49,332 nt of DNA from CAYWKS01 sp964458935. Lineage in GTDB: Bacteria; Planctomycetota; Phycisphaerae; Phycisphaerales; Zrk34. Position 1 is the first letter of the stretch. Each line of letters begins with the position of its first letter. The DNA is taken from the NCBI GenBank assembly GCA_964458935.1, contig CAYWKS010000021.1:1-49332 (forward strand). Reading direction: 5' to 3'. The translations under genes were made by a program, and so were the position numbers. A model generated the notes under the pieces. It was not told the DNA's origin and made no database searches. It was given only the letters and a program-made list of their open reading frames with translations. This document shows, in pieces, positions 8,005 to 18,970 of the stretch.

Positions 8005-9105
8005 CTATGAAGCGGCGCGACCCGTCGCGCCGCTCAGCTCGCGCCGATACGTCACATCCGGGACCGACTCGACCGCGGTGTCGTGGCCCTCGTTGAACCA
8101 GCACGCCGACCAGTGGCCCGGTTTGACCTCGCGCAAGGGCGGGTCGCCCTGCACGCAACGCGGCGCGACCTGGTGTTCCTCGTGCTGAGATGGCGCCGCC
8201 TCCCGCGCCAGGTCGCAGCGCGGCCAGAACGGACAACCCGTCGGCAGGCTCGCCGGGTTGGGCACCTGCCCCGGGATCACGTCCAGCCGATGCTTCGACG
8301 CGCCCAGCCGCGGCATCGACCGGAACAGCCCGCGGGTGTAGGGGTGCAGCGGGTCGTCGAACACCGCCTCGACCGACCCGTACTCCACGACCCGCCCGGC
8401 GTACATCACCGCGACGACGTCGGCGTTCTCCGCCACGACGCCCAGGTCGTGCGTGATGAGCAGGATCGCCATGTCGCGCTCGTGCTGGAGCCGGCGGAGC
8501 AATTCCAGAATCTGCGCCTGGATCGTCACGTCCAGCGCGGTGGTCGGCTCGTCGGCGATCAGCAGACGCGGATCACACGCCAGCGCCATCGCGATCATCG
8601 CACGCTGCCGCATCCCTCCCGAGAGCTGGTGCGGATACTCGTCCAGGCGGCGGCGCGGCTCGGCGATGCCCACCGCACGCAACGCCTGCTCGGCCATCTC
8701 GATCGCCTCGGTCTTGGTCACCTTCTGGTGAAGCCGGATCGCCTCGAGTATCTGCCACCCGATGGTGTAGACCGGGTTCAGGCTGGTCATCGGTTCCTGG
8801 AAGATCATGGCGATGTCGTTGCCGCGGACGCGGCGCATGGCCCCCCCGCCGGCGCGGGTCAGGTCCCGGCCGGCGAACGTGATCGACCCGGCGACGATGC
8901 GGCCCGGGGGCGTGGGGATCAGCCGCAGGATGCTCAGCGCGGTCACGCTCTTGCCCGAGCCCGACTCGCCGACCACCGCGAGCGTCTGCCCCGGGTACGC
9001 CGAGAGGTTCACGCCGTTGACCGCCCGCACGACCGCCTCGTCCGTGCGAAATTCCACGTGCAGGTCGCGGATCGTCAGGAGCGGCGTGTGGGTCGGGTCG
9101 GCCAT
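8005..9105 (-). CDS. oppD: Oligopeptide ABC transporter ATP-binding protein
   Basis: 366 aa. Walker A 'GESGSGKS' (46-53), signature 'LSGGMRQRAMIA', Walker B 'RLLIADEP', H-loop 'LLITHDLGVV', then the OppD/DppD C-terminal extension with a Cys-containing 'PTGCPFWPRC' motif and later Cys residues. It powers peptide or nickel-type import from the cytoplasmic face. Last gene of a four-gene unit (binding protein, two permeases, ATPase), 14 bp after the permease. Its 3' end holds a 10-bp hairpin. Unlike most Opp/Dpp systems, no second ATPase (OppF) gene follows. Confidence 0.93.
   Translation of the reverse strand: MADPTHTPLLTIRDLHVEFRTDEAVVRAVNGVNLSAYPGQTLAVVGESGSGKSVTALSILRLIPTPPGRIVAGSITFAGRDLTRAGGGAMRRVRGNDIAMIFQEPMTSLNPVYTIGWQILEAIRLHQKVTKTEAIEMAEQALRAVGIAEPRRRLDEYPHQLSGGMRQRAMIAMALACDPRLLIADEPTTALDVTIQAQILELLRRLQHERDMAILLITHDLGVVAENADVVAVMYAGRVVEYGSVEAVFDDPLHPYTRGLFRSMPRLGASKHRLDVIPGQVPNPASLPTGCPFWPRCDLAREAAPSQHEEHQVAPRCVQGDPPLREVKPGHWSACWFNEGHDTAVESVPDVTYRRELSGATGRAAS
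8011..8034. terminator. GC hairpin at convergent junction
   Basis: AGCGGCGCGA (8011-8020), CCCG loop, TCGCGCCGCT (8025-8034): a perfect 10-bp stem starting 17 nt after the alkaline phosphatase stop and inside the last codons of oppD. There is no T-tract. It could terminate the plus-strand transcript or mark the 3' end of the opp mRNA. Confidence 0.45.
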
Positions 9106-9119
9106 GATCGGATTCCATC

Positions 9120-10193
9120 TCACGTCTTGAGTTTGGGGTCGAGCGCGTCGCGGAGGGCGTCCGAGGCGACGTTGAGCGGCAGGGCGATGCCGAACACCGC
9201 GACGGTGGCCGCGGCGAGCTGCCACCAGACGCCCCGGCTGAGCTCCAGCCGCGCATCGTCGATCATCACGCCCCACGACGGCTGGTCGGTCGGGCCCAGC
9301 CCCAGGAAGCTGAGGATGACCTCGGCCTGGATGAACCCGACGACCCGCAGCGAGAAGTCGATCAGGATCAGGTGGGTCACGTTGGGCAGGATGTGTCGGA
9401 AGATGATCGTGGCGCGGCTGGCGGAGTAGGCGCGGGCGGCGGTGACGTAGTCGCGGCCTCGGTGCTTGATCACCTCCCCGCGGATCAGGCGGCAGAGCCC
9501 GACCCAGCTCGTCAGCCCCAGCGCGAGGAACACCGCCGGCAGCCCGCGGAGCTCGTGCCCGAAGAACGTCGCGTCGCGGAGCACGAAGGCGAACGCCAGC
9601 AGCAGCAAGAACCCCGGGATCGACGCCAGCGACGTGTACAGCCAGACCACGAACTCGTCGACCCAGCCGCCGAAGTACCCCGCCGCCGCGCCCAGCGGCA
9701 CCCCGATCGCGATCGAGATCAGCGCCGCGAACAACGCCACCGACAGCGAGATCTTCGCGCCGAACAGCGTCTTCCGCAGCACCGAGCGGCCGAGGAAGTC
9801 CGTGCCCAGCCACGCCGTGCGCGTCACGACCGCCTCGACCCCGTCGGCGGCGAGCCGCTTCGTCGTGTCCGCCGCATCCGTCTTGTAGGGAATGTAGGTG
9901 TATGCCTGCCCGTCGGATTCGACGGCGCGGGCGTAGAGCTCGGTGTCCAGCTCGGCCAGTTGAATGACCCGGTAGGCCTTGCCGAGCGGCAGGTACCGGG
10001 GGCCGACCTGCTCGTCCCAGTCGGCGGCGAGCGCGCCCGCGGCGACGAGCACCGCCAGCAGCACGTACGCGACGATGACCACGAGGCAGGCGACGGCGAT
10101 GCGGCTGCGTCGGAACCGCCGCCAGGCGTCGGCCCACAGGCCGCGGTGCCGCGGGGCGTCCTGCCCGTCCGGGATGGGCGCGTCGGTCGTCAT
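9120..10193 (-). CDS. oppC: Oligopeptide ABC transporter permease (OppC type)
   Basis: 357 aa. N-terminal helix 'RIAVACLVVIVAYVLLAVLV', a long periplasmic insertion (about residues 55-120), then the OppC core with 'HWLGTD'-like 'AWLGTDFLGRSVL', five helices and the EAA loop 'HRGRDYVTAARAYSASRATI'. Forms the inner-membrane channel with OppB. ATG 10193 overlaps the oppB stop by 4 nt (ATGA), giving the start. The insertion between the first two helices, about 65 residues, is longer than in typical OppC. Confidence 0.92.
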   Translation of the reverse strand: MTTDAPIPDGQDAPRHRGLWADAWRRFRRSRIAVACLVVIVAYVLLAVLVAAGALAADWDEQVGPRYLPLGKAYRVIQLAELDTELYARAVESDGQAYTYIPYKTDAADTTKRLAADGVEAVVTRTAWLGTDFLGRSVLRKTLFGAKISLSVALFAALISIAIGVPLGAAAGYFGGWVDEFVVWLYTSLASIPGFLLLLAFAFVLRDATFFGHELRGLPAVFLALGLTSWVGLCRLIRGEVIKHRGRDYVTAARAYSASRATIIFRHILPNVTHLILIDFSLRVVGFIQAEVILSFLGLGPTDQPSWGVMIDDARLELSRGVWWQLAAATVAVFGIALPLNVASDALRDALDPKLKT

Positions 10194-11173
10194 CGCAGCG
10201 AGATCCTCGGGTCCACCAGCGCGTAGCAGATGTCGGTCATCAACTGCCCCACGACGAACAGCAGCGAGATCAGGTACGTCAGGGCGCTGACGATGGGCCA
10301 GTCGCGGCTGCCGATCGCCTCGATCATCAGGTAGCCCAGGCCCGGGATGCCGAAGAACCGCTCCAGCAGCAGCGACCCGAGGAACAGGAACGGGATCGCC
10401 AGCACCACGTTGGTGATGATCGGGATCATGGCGTTCTTGAGCAGGTGGACGAACATGATCCGCCGCGTGCCCACGCCCTTGGCGTAGGCGGTGCGGATGT
10501 AGTCGCTGTTGATCTCGTCGAGCATGACGGTGCGGTAGAACCGCACGTCGGTGCCCAGCCCGCCGACGATGCCCAGGATCACCGGCAGCACGTAGAACTT
10601 CATGCCCGCCAGGCCCGGCTCGTAGCCCCGGAGGGGGAACAGCCCCCACTGGTACGCCAGCAGGTACTGCCCGAACAGGATGATCGAGAGGATCGGGATG
10701 CTCATGCCGCTGACGCAGAGCAGGACGATGAGCGTATCGAGCAGCGACCCACGGACCAGCGCGATGCCCAGCGCCGAGCTGACCGCGATCAGCAGCAGCC
10801 CGAAGAACGTGGGGATCATCAGCTTCAGCGAGGGCCACGCCCCGTCGGCGATCGTCTGCAGCACCCGCTGCTTGGTGTGGTAGGACCGGCCGAACTGGAA
10901 CGTCGCGGTCTTGTACAGGTGCTCGTAGAAGAACTGCGAATCGAACAGCCGGTACGCCGGGCCCGCGGCGGCGGCTTCGAGGTTGAAGAACAGCGGCTTG
11001 TCCCAGCCCTGCTCCTCGCGGATCTCGGCGAGGACCTGCTCGCTGGCGTAGCGCCCGGCCTGCATCCGCGCCGGGTCACCCGGGACCAGCCGAAACAGCA
11101 CGAACGTGATCAACAGCACGCCGAACACGATCAGCGGCGTGTACGCCAGACGTCGGACCACGTACGCCCACAT
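10190..11173 (-). CDS. oppB: Oligopeptide ABC transporter permease (OppB type)
   Basis: 327 aa. Family N-terminus 'YVVRRLAYTPLIVFGVLLITF' followed by 'FRLVPGDPAR', six predicted helices, and the EAA loop 'SDYIRTAYAKGVGTRRIMFVH'. The periplasmic loop after helix 1 carries an Ala-rich insertion ('NLEAAAAGPAYRLFDS'). It pairs with OppC in the membrane. It starts 4 nt after the binding-protein stop, so the unit is tightly packed. Confidence 0.93.
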   Translation of the reverse strand: MWAYVVRRLAYTPLIVFGVLLITFVLFRLVPGDPARMQAGRYASEQVLAEIREEQGWDKPLFFNLEAAAAGPAYRLFDSQFFYEHLYKTATFQFGRSYHTKQRVLQTIADGAWPSLKLMIPTFFGLLLIAVSSALGIALVRGSLLDTLIVLLCVSGMSIPILSIILFGQYLLAYQWGLFPLRGYEPGLAGMKFYVLPVILGIVGGLGTDVRFYRTVMLDEINSDYIRTAYAKGVGTRRIMFVHLLKNAMIPIITNVVLAIPFLFLGSLLLERFFGIPGLGYLMIEAIGSRDWPIVSALTYLISLLFVVGQLMTDICYALVDPRISLR

Positions 11174-11177
11174 CGGC

Positions 11178-12998
11178 TTACCGGCCCGCCTTCTCGCGCC
11201 GCAGCGCCACGTTCACGTCCTGGTACTTGAACGTGCCCGTCGCGAATGCGTTGAGCTTGTAGTTCTCGATCCACGGGTGCTTCAGCAGGTACCCCACGCT
11301 GTGCAGCGTGTACAACTGCGGCAGGTCATCCACCACCATCTGCTCCAGACGCCGGTACAGCGCCGTCCGCTCCGGGCTTTCGGGCATGCGGATCGCCCGA
11401 TCGTACAGCTCATCGAACTCGGGGTTGACGTAGTTGGAGCTGTTCGGGCCCGGCGTGACGTTCTTCGAGTAGTACAGCAGCATGAAGTTCTGCGAATCGG
11501 GGTAGTCGGCCAGCCAGCCCATGTTGAACAACTGCACCGACCGGTTGTCGACCTGGCGCTGGAGGCTGGGCCAGTCCATGTGCTCGGCTTCGACGTCGAG
11601 CCCGACCTGCTCCCAGGCCCGCGTGAGGTACTGGCCCATCTGCCGCATGGTGCTGTCGGTGCCGCCGACCGAGAGCGTGAGCCGGGGCAGCGGCCCGCCG
11701 TGGACGCGGCGCGCCTCGGCGACCAGCCCCGCCGCCTTCACCGGGTCGTATCGCGTGTACGGGCTGGCGAGGTCGGGGTTGTGCGCCTCGAAGATCGGCG
11801 GGATCGGGCCGTCCGCCGGCTGGCCACGACCGTTGAGGAACAGCTCGATGTAGTCCTCGCGATCGATCGCCATCGACAGCGCCCGCCGCAGCGGCAGGTT
11901 CTTGCCCACGACCGGGTCGGCCATGTTGACCGCGACCCAGAACGTCGCCGGGTTGACCTGTGTCAGCAGCGACACGCCCCGCCGCTTCAGGTCCTCCGAC
12001 AGCTCCCGCTCGCCCCGGATCGCCGTGCTGAAGCTGTCCTTGGGGATCCCCGCGGTGCCGATGCGGCCCTTCATGAACGTCAGCCAGTACGGCTGGTCTT
12101 CCTCGATGATCTCGATCTCGACCCGGTCGATGAAGGGCATCATCTTGCCCGCGTCGTCGAGCAGCCCACGCTCCGCGTCGCCCGGCTCGCCCTCCGACGG
12201 GTAGGGATCGGGGTAGTAGCCGGGGTTGCGGACGAGCGTTATCGACGACCCGCGGTTCCAGCTTTCCAGCATGTACGGCCCGGTGCCGACGGGGTGGTTG
12301 ATGAACTCCTCGCCGTAATGTTCGACGGCCTCGCGCGGGACGACGGCGGTGGGCAGGTGCGCCAGCACCATCTTGATCTGCGGCCAAGGCCGCTTGAGCC
12401 GGACCCGGAGCGTGTGCTCGTCGAGCGCGGTCAGCCCCTCGACCGGCCGATCCATGTCGACCGATTCGCCCTCGCCGAGCCCGGTCGTGTACTCCCGGAA
12501 TTCATCGAGGCCGACGATGTGGTCCTGAAGGAAGTTCCAGTTGGGCGAGCGGGTGTTGATGTCGGCGATCCGCTTCCAGGAGTAGACGAAGTCTTCGGCG
12601 GTGAGCCGGCGGCCCTCGCCGCCGGGGAAGCAGGCGTCGTCCTGGAAATAGACGTCGTCGCGGATGCGGATCGTGTAGGTCAGCTTGTCGTCGCTGACTT
12701 CGGGCATGTCGGCGGCGAGCTGCGGCACGATCTCGTACGGCCGCTTGAGGTAGTGATACTGGTACAGCGTGTCGAAGATCTGGCCGCCGACGGCGGCGGA
12801 GGTGGTGTCCTGGATCAGCGCCGGGTCGAGGTGTCGGGTCTTGCTGGTGAACGCGGCGTAGCGGACCTTGGCGCCGGCCGGGGCGGCGGCGGCGTTGGCG
12901 TCGCCGGTGTCGGTCCGCGGGTCGGCGCCCCCCTCGCCGCAGCCGGCCAGCAGCAGGGACAAGCCGATCAAGGCCGAAAGCGCGGGCGCGATGCGCAT
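11178..12998 (-). CDS. Oligopeptide-binding lipoprotein (OppA/DppA type, SBP family 5)
   Basis: 606 aa. Lipoprotein signal with lipobox 'LLLAGC' (Cys20), then a class-C solute-binding fold of usual length: 'TYTIRIRDDVYFQDD', 'VYSWKRIAD', 'PVGTGPYMLESW', 'LRRALSMAIDRE' and 'WLADYPDSQNF'. It is anchored to a membrane in the periplasm and delivers a peptide (or another SBP-5 ligand) to the permeases. First gene of the transporter unit. In the 90-bp gap upstream the reverse strand has AAAAGGAG about 6 nt before the ATG, a strong ribosome site. Substrate cannot be assigned from sequence alone. Confidence 0.92.
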   Translation of the reverse strand: MRIAPALSALIGLSLLLAGCGEGGADPRTDTGDANAAAAPAGAKVRYAAFTSKTRHLDPALIQDTTSAAVGGQIFDTLYQYHYLKRPYEIVPQLAADMPEVSDDKLTYTIRIRDDVYFQDDACFPGGEGRRLTAEDFVYSWKRIADINTRSPNWNFLQDHIVGLDEFREYTTGLGEGESVDMDRPVEGLTALDEHTLRVRLKRPWPQIKMVLAHLPTAVVPREAVEHYGEEFINHPVGTGPYMLESWNRGSSITLVRNPGYYPDPYPSEGEPGDAERGLLDDAGKMMPFIDRVEIEIIEEDQPYWLTFMKGRIGTAGIPKDSFSTAIRGERELSEDLKRRGVSLLTQVNPATFWVAVNMADPVVGKNLPLRRALSMAIDREDYIELFLNGRGQPADGPIPPIFEAHNPDLASPYTRYDPVKAAGLVAEARRVHGGPLPRLTLSVGGTDSTMRQMGQYLTRAWEQVGLDVEAEHMDWPSLQRQVDNRSVQLFNMGWLADYPDSQNFMLLYYSKNVTPGPNSSNYVNPEFDELYDRAIRMPESPERTALYRRLEQMVVDDLPQLYTLHSVGYLLKHPWIENYKLNAFATGTFKYQDVNVALRREKAGR

Positions 12999-13088
12999 GC
13001 GTCAACTCCTTTTGCGAGGCGTTCGGACCGGTGGACGGCAACATGTTACGGGGCCGCGGCGGGGGCGTCGAATCCACGCCCCGGGCCA

Positions 13089-13355
13089 CTAGTCGACCTG
13101 CGTGGCGCGCTCGGTCAGGAGGATGAGCTTGTTGTCGCGCATCTGGGCGAACCCGCCGTCGAGGGCGTAGCGGCGCGAGGCGCCCTCGGCCAGGTCCAGC
13201 CGCACCGGGCCCGACCCGAGCTTCACCAGCATCGGCGCGTGGTTGGCCATGACGCCGAGCTGCCCGTCGTGCGCCGGCAGGTTGACGTAGGTCATCTCAC
13301 CATCCAGCTCCTGGCGCTGGGGCGTGACGACGCTGCATTGGAAGGTCTTGGCCAT
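13089..13355 (-). CDS. atpC: ATP synthase epsilon subunit, short form
   Basis: 88 aa. Matches the N-terminal beta-sandwich of F1 epsilon: 'FQCSVVTPQRQELDGEM', 'VNLPAHDGQLGVMANHAPML', 'YALDGGFAQMRDNKLILL'. The usual protein is about 130-140 aa; the C-terminal two-helix domain that inhibits ATP hydrolysis is missing, and the reading frame ends cleanly at 'ERATQVD'. It should still seal the rotor with gamma. No other atp genes are in the window, so it is separated from the main operon or is a second copy. A reverse-strand TATCAT (13380-13385) and a GGAG ribosome site precede it. Confidence 0.85.
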   Translation of the reverse strand: MAKTFQCSVVTPQRQELDGEMTYVNLPAHDGQLGVMANHAPMLVKLGSGPVRLDLAEGASRRYALDGGFAQMRDNKLILLTERATQVD

Positions 13356-13379
13356 GGGTCGCTCCGCTGCGGGCGTTTC

Positions 13380-13385
13380 ATGATA
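13380..13385 (-). promoter_or_regulatory. -10-like hexamer before atpC
   Basis: TATCAT on the reverse strand, 24 nt upstream of the atpC ATG, in the gap after lolD. This implies that atpC has its own promoter. Confidence 0.35.
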
Positions 13386-13430
13386 GGTGGCGGCCCCCGG
13401 CTGTCAACGGGCCGCGGGCGGCGGGGCGAT

Positions 13431-14127
<697 letters not shown>

Positions 14128-14135
<8 letters not shown>

Positions 14136-15558
14136 AGCGCAACGACTCCACGGGGTCGACGCGGGCGGCGCGGATCGCCGGCACGATGGCGCCGAAGACG
14201 CTGGCGATGATCGCCGCGGCCACGATGATCGCGATCTCCACCCAGTTCACGCGGTTGGGGATCTCGTCGAAGAAGTACACCCGCCGATCCCAGATCACGA
14301 TCCCGAACGCCTCGCCCAGCCACGCGTGCAGCTCGTTGATGTACTTGACGGTCAGCCACGCGACGAGCGTGCCCAGCGCCGAGCCGATCGTCCCGATCAC
14401 CGCGGCGTAGACGAGGAAGATCGACGCGACGCCGAGCCGGCCGGCCCCCAGCGCGCGGAGGATGCCGATGTCCCGCGTCTTCTCCAGGACGATCATGTAG
14501 AAGATCACGAGCACCATGATGACAGCGACGAAGCTGACGATCCCGAACAGGAACGCCATCAGGTTCTTCTCGTTCTGCACGGTGTCGAGCAGGCTGCGCA
14601 TGAGCTGCCGCCAGGTGTAGATCATCATGAACGGCCGCTGGGGCATGCCGGTGTGGGCCCGCTGGAAGCGGTCGTACTCGCTGCGGACGACGGGCAGGAG
14701 TTGCTCGGGGCTGACCCCGTCGTGGGCGCGGACGATGATCGCCGAGCAGCGGGCCGGGACGGTGCCGATGACCCGCGACGGGTCGTTGGGGTCGACGCGG
14801 GGCGCCTCGTCCATGAGCAGCATGCGCTGGGCGTCGTCGAACCGTACGAACACCCGCTTGGAGTCGACCTCGAACAGCCCGGAGTGGAACTCGTTGACGA
14901 CGACGAACTGATCGACGCTGGGTTCGAGCAACCCGCCCTGCCGGGACAGGGGCACGAGCGTGAGCGACAGCCGCCGGCCGAGCCAGGCGTTGGGGAACTC
15001 GTACGTGCCCCGGTCGGTGCGGGTGTTGTAGGGGTTGACTTCGATGCCGAGGTTGGCCGGCAGGGCGCGACCGCGCGGCGTGTCGTCGGGCCAGGGGTTG
15101 GACAGCGCGACGCCGGCCCCGAGCGGGTCGGGCTCGCCGTACCGCTCCGCGAAGTAGTGCTCGCGGAGCTTGTCCCCGGTCCAGTAGATCGTCTCGCGGT
15201 ACCGCGTGGCGCGGTCGTAGCTGTCGGGCCGGATGCCCAGCACCTCGACGACGTGCGTCGACCCGCCCGGCGACTTGAGCAGCCCGAACGTCTCGATGAT
15301 CGGGGTCGCGGCCTTCACCTCGGGCAACGCCTCCAGCTCCTCGATCAGCGGATCGTAATGCGCAAAGCCCTCGGCCCCGTAGCTGATCCGCACGTCGCCC
15401 ATCAGCTTCGTGCCCGCGTTGAGCAGCAGGTCGTGGAACCCGCCCATGATGCTGAGCACGATGATCAGCATCGCCACGCACAACGTCACCGCCAGCAGCG
15501 CGAACAACGGGATCAGCTTGCGGCGAAGGTATCGAAATGTCAGCAGGAGCTTGTACAC
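14128..15558 (-). CDS. LolC/LolE-type lipoprotein-release permease
   Basis: 476 aa. N-terminal helix 'LIPLFALLAVTLCVAMLIIV' followed by 'SIMGGFHDLLLNAG', a large periplasmic domain (about residues 50-320), then three C-terminal helices of the FtsX/MacB type ('FLFGIVSFVAVIMVLVIFYM', 'KTRDIGILRALGAG'). Topology and partner fit LolC/LolE. A single permease gene suggests a homodimer (LolF-like). The start is GTG 15558; the reverse-strand TAAGCA 7 nt upstream is only a weak -10 candidate. It is transcribed with lolD (8-nt overlap). Confidence 0.88.
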
Positions 15559-15680
15559 GGTCGATGCTTATCGCGGAGATCGCCAGGGCGCAACGGCGCA
15601 ACGGGGGGCAGGACAGGCCGAATGCCACGGCATGCCCTGCCCGCGGCCCGGCGTTCCGGCGGTCTGGGCGGCGGGTCCAT

Positions 15681-17273
<1,593 letters not shown>

Positions 17274-17280
17274 GCGGCCC

Positions 17281-17286
17281 ATCGTA
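17281..17286 (-). promoter_or_regulatory. -10-like hexamer before lysS
   Basis: TACGAT on the reverse strand overlaps the first possible lysS ATG and ends 7 nt before the second. A leaderless transcript starting at ATG 17273 would fit. Confidence 0.35.
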
Positions 17287-17324
17287 GCCGCCGCCGGTCA
17301 CCGGGCAAGCCGACCGCGTCCCGG

Positions 17325-17330
17325 TAGAAT
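17325..17330 (+). promoter_or_regulatory. -10-like hexamer before membrane protein
   Basis: TAGAAT ends 8 nt before the ATG at 17339, with no Shine-Dalgarno between. It lies back to back with the lysS hexamer in a 65-bp divergent gap. Confidence 0.4.
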
Positions 17331-17338
17331 CAACGCCC

Positions 17339-18916
17339 ATGTGCGAGCAGGCCCGGGCAACGTGGTCGCATCGGCTGGCGATCGCCGCGGTCGTGGCGGC
17401 GGGGCTGATGGCGGTGGCGCTGGCCTGCCGCACCAACGCCACCGAAGACCTGGGCTATCACCTGGCCTACGGCGAGCACGCGCTGGCGACCGGCCGGATC
17501 GTGGACGGGCCGATGCTGGTGCATCCCCCGCCGGCGCCCGACGGCGCCGAGCCGTGGGGCCTGCCGCCCGGCGCGTGGTTCGACCAGGCCGGCCGGTACC
17601 ACTTCGTCAACGCCAACTGGCTGACGCAGGTGCTCATGGCGGGCGTGCACGACCTGGCCGGCCCGACCGGGCTGACGCTGCTCGGCGTGGCGCTGGTGGT
17701 GCTGATCCTTGGCGGGCTGGCTGGCGCGGTCCGCCAGGCCCACCGCTCGTGGCTGGCCGTGGCGCTGGCGTGGCTGGTTTTTGCGCTGATCGGCTACGAG
17801 CGGTTCAACCTGCGGCCGGAGCTGTTCGCGTATGCCTGCCTCGCGTGGCAGGCGGCGCTGCTGACAGGCCGGCCGCGTTGGTCGCGACTCGTCGCCGTCG
17901 TGATTCTGCAGGTCCTGGCCGTGAACGTGCACGGCTACTGGCTGTTGGGCGTGGCGATGGCGGTGCTGTTCATGTTCCGGTCGCGGCGGCATGCGGCCCT
18001 GCCTCTGGTCATGCTCGCCGCGGGGCTGGTGCACCCGTTCGGCTGGCGCAACTTCGTGTTCCCCTTCCAGACCGCGCGGTACCTCGCCGAGCACGCGATC
18101 ACCGGGGCGAGGTCGGTCACCGTCACCGAGATGATGCGGGGGCAGGTCCACCCCTGGGCGACGATCGCCGAGTTCCGCTGGCCGTTCACCGATACGTGGT
18201 CGTTCGTGGCGACGGGCGCGTTCGCGGTGGCGCTGGGGTTGGTCATCCCGGCGGCGGTGTTGCTGGTCGCGCGCCGGGGCGATCGGCGATGGGGCTGGAT
18301 GCTCGGGCTGATCCTCTTCGCGGTGATCGGGTGCCAGATGCGCCGTAACATCGCGACGGCGGCGGTGGTCGTCGGACCGGCGCTGGCGATCGCGTTCACC
18401 GCGCCACGGGCCATGGCGGCGTCGGTGATCGGCCGGGTGTCCGGCGGCGTGGCGGCGGTGGTCATCGGCCTCGTCGCGCTCGCGGGCCTGGGGCTGACCG
18501 TGACCGACACGTGGTACGAGCGGGAGCACGCGCCCTGGCGATTCGGCGTGGGGCTGGAACGCGACGCGCTGGGTCTCGACGCGGCGGCGTGGCTCGACGA
18601 CCACCTCACCGACACCCAGCCGGTCTTCACCACCCTGCGGTACGCGAGCAACCTGGCGTACTTCTCGCGGCGGGTCGAGGCGGTGCCCCTGCTGTCGAAC
18701 ACGTGGGCCATGACGCCCCGGCGGTTTCAGGCGGTCATGCTGATGGCCGTCGACACCGGCGACGTGGAGGCGATGCTCGGTCGATGGGGTTACGCGACGG
18801 TGGTGGCGCCCGATTGCCCGTTGGCCGACCGCCTGCGGCAGGCGGCGGCCTGGCGTCAGTCGCACCGCACGGCGGCGGGGCTGCGTGTCTTCCAGCGGGC
18901 ACGCCGGTTGCAGTAG
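17339..18916 (+). CDS. Polytopic membrane protein, possible GT-C-like
   Basis: 525 aa with about ten predicted transmembrane helices between residues 12 and 380, and a soluble C-terminal part ('AAWLDDHLTDTQPVFTTLRY' to the end). The N-terminal periplasmic loop has 'DLGYHLAYGEHAL' and 'NANWLTQVLM', resembling the D-x-x-x-H-L ... WL-x-x pattern of large uncharacterised membrane proteins related to lipid-linked sugar transferases (GT-C fold). That relation is inference. The sugar donor and acceptor are unknown. Followed 54 bp later by phosphofructokinase in the same direction. Confidence 0.75.
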   Translation: MCEQARATWSHRLAIAAVVAAGLMAVALACRTNATEDLGYHLAYGEHALATGRIVDGPMLVHPPPAPDGAEPWGLPPGAWFDQAGRYHFVNANWLTQVLMAGVHDLAGPTGLTLLGVALVVLILGGLAGAVRQAHRSWLAVALAWLVFALIGYERFNLRPELFAYACLAWQAALLTGRPRWSRLVAVVILQVLAVNVHGYWLLGVAMAVLFMFRSRRHAALPLVMLAAGLVHPFGWRNFVFPFQTARYLAEHAITGARSVTVTEMMRGQVHPWATIAEFRWPFTDTWSFVATGAFAVALGLVIPAAVLLVARRGDRRWGWMLGLILFAVIGCQMRRNIATAAVVVGPALAIAFTAPRAMAASVIGRVSGGVAAVVIGLVALAGLGLTVTDTWYEREHAPWRFGVGLERDALGLDAAAWLDDHLTDTQPVFTTLRYASNLAYFSRRVEAVPLLSNTWAMTPRRFQAVMLMAVDTGDVEAMLGRWGYATVVAPDCPLADRLRQAAAWRQSHRTAAGLRVFQRARRLQ

Positions 18917-18970
18917 CCGCACCGTTGTGCCGATGATGACCCAACCACCCGAGCAGGAGACGACGCGATC

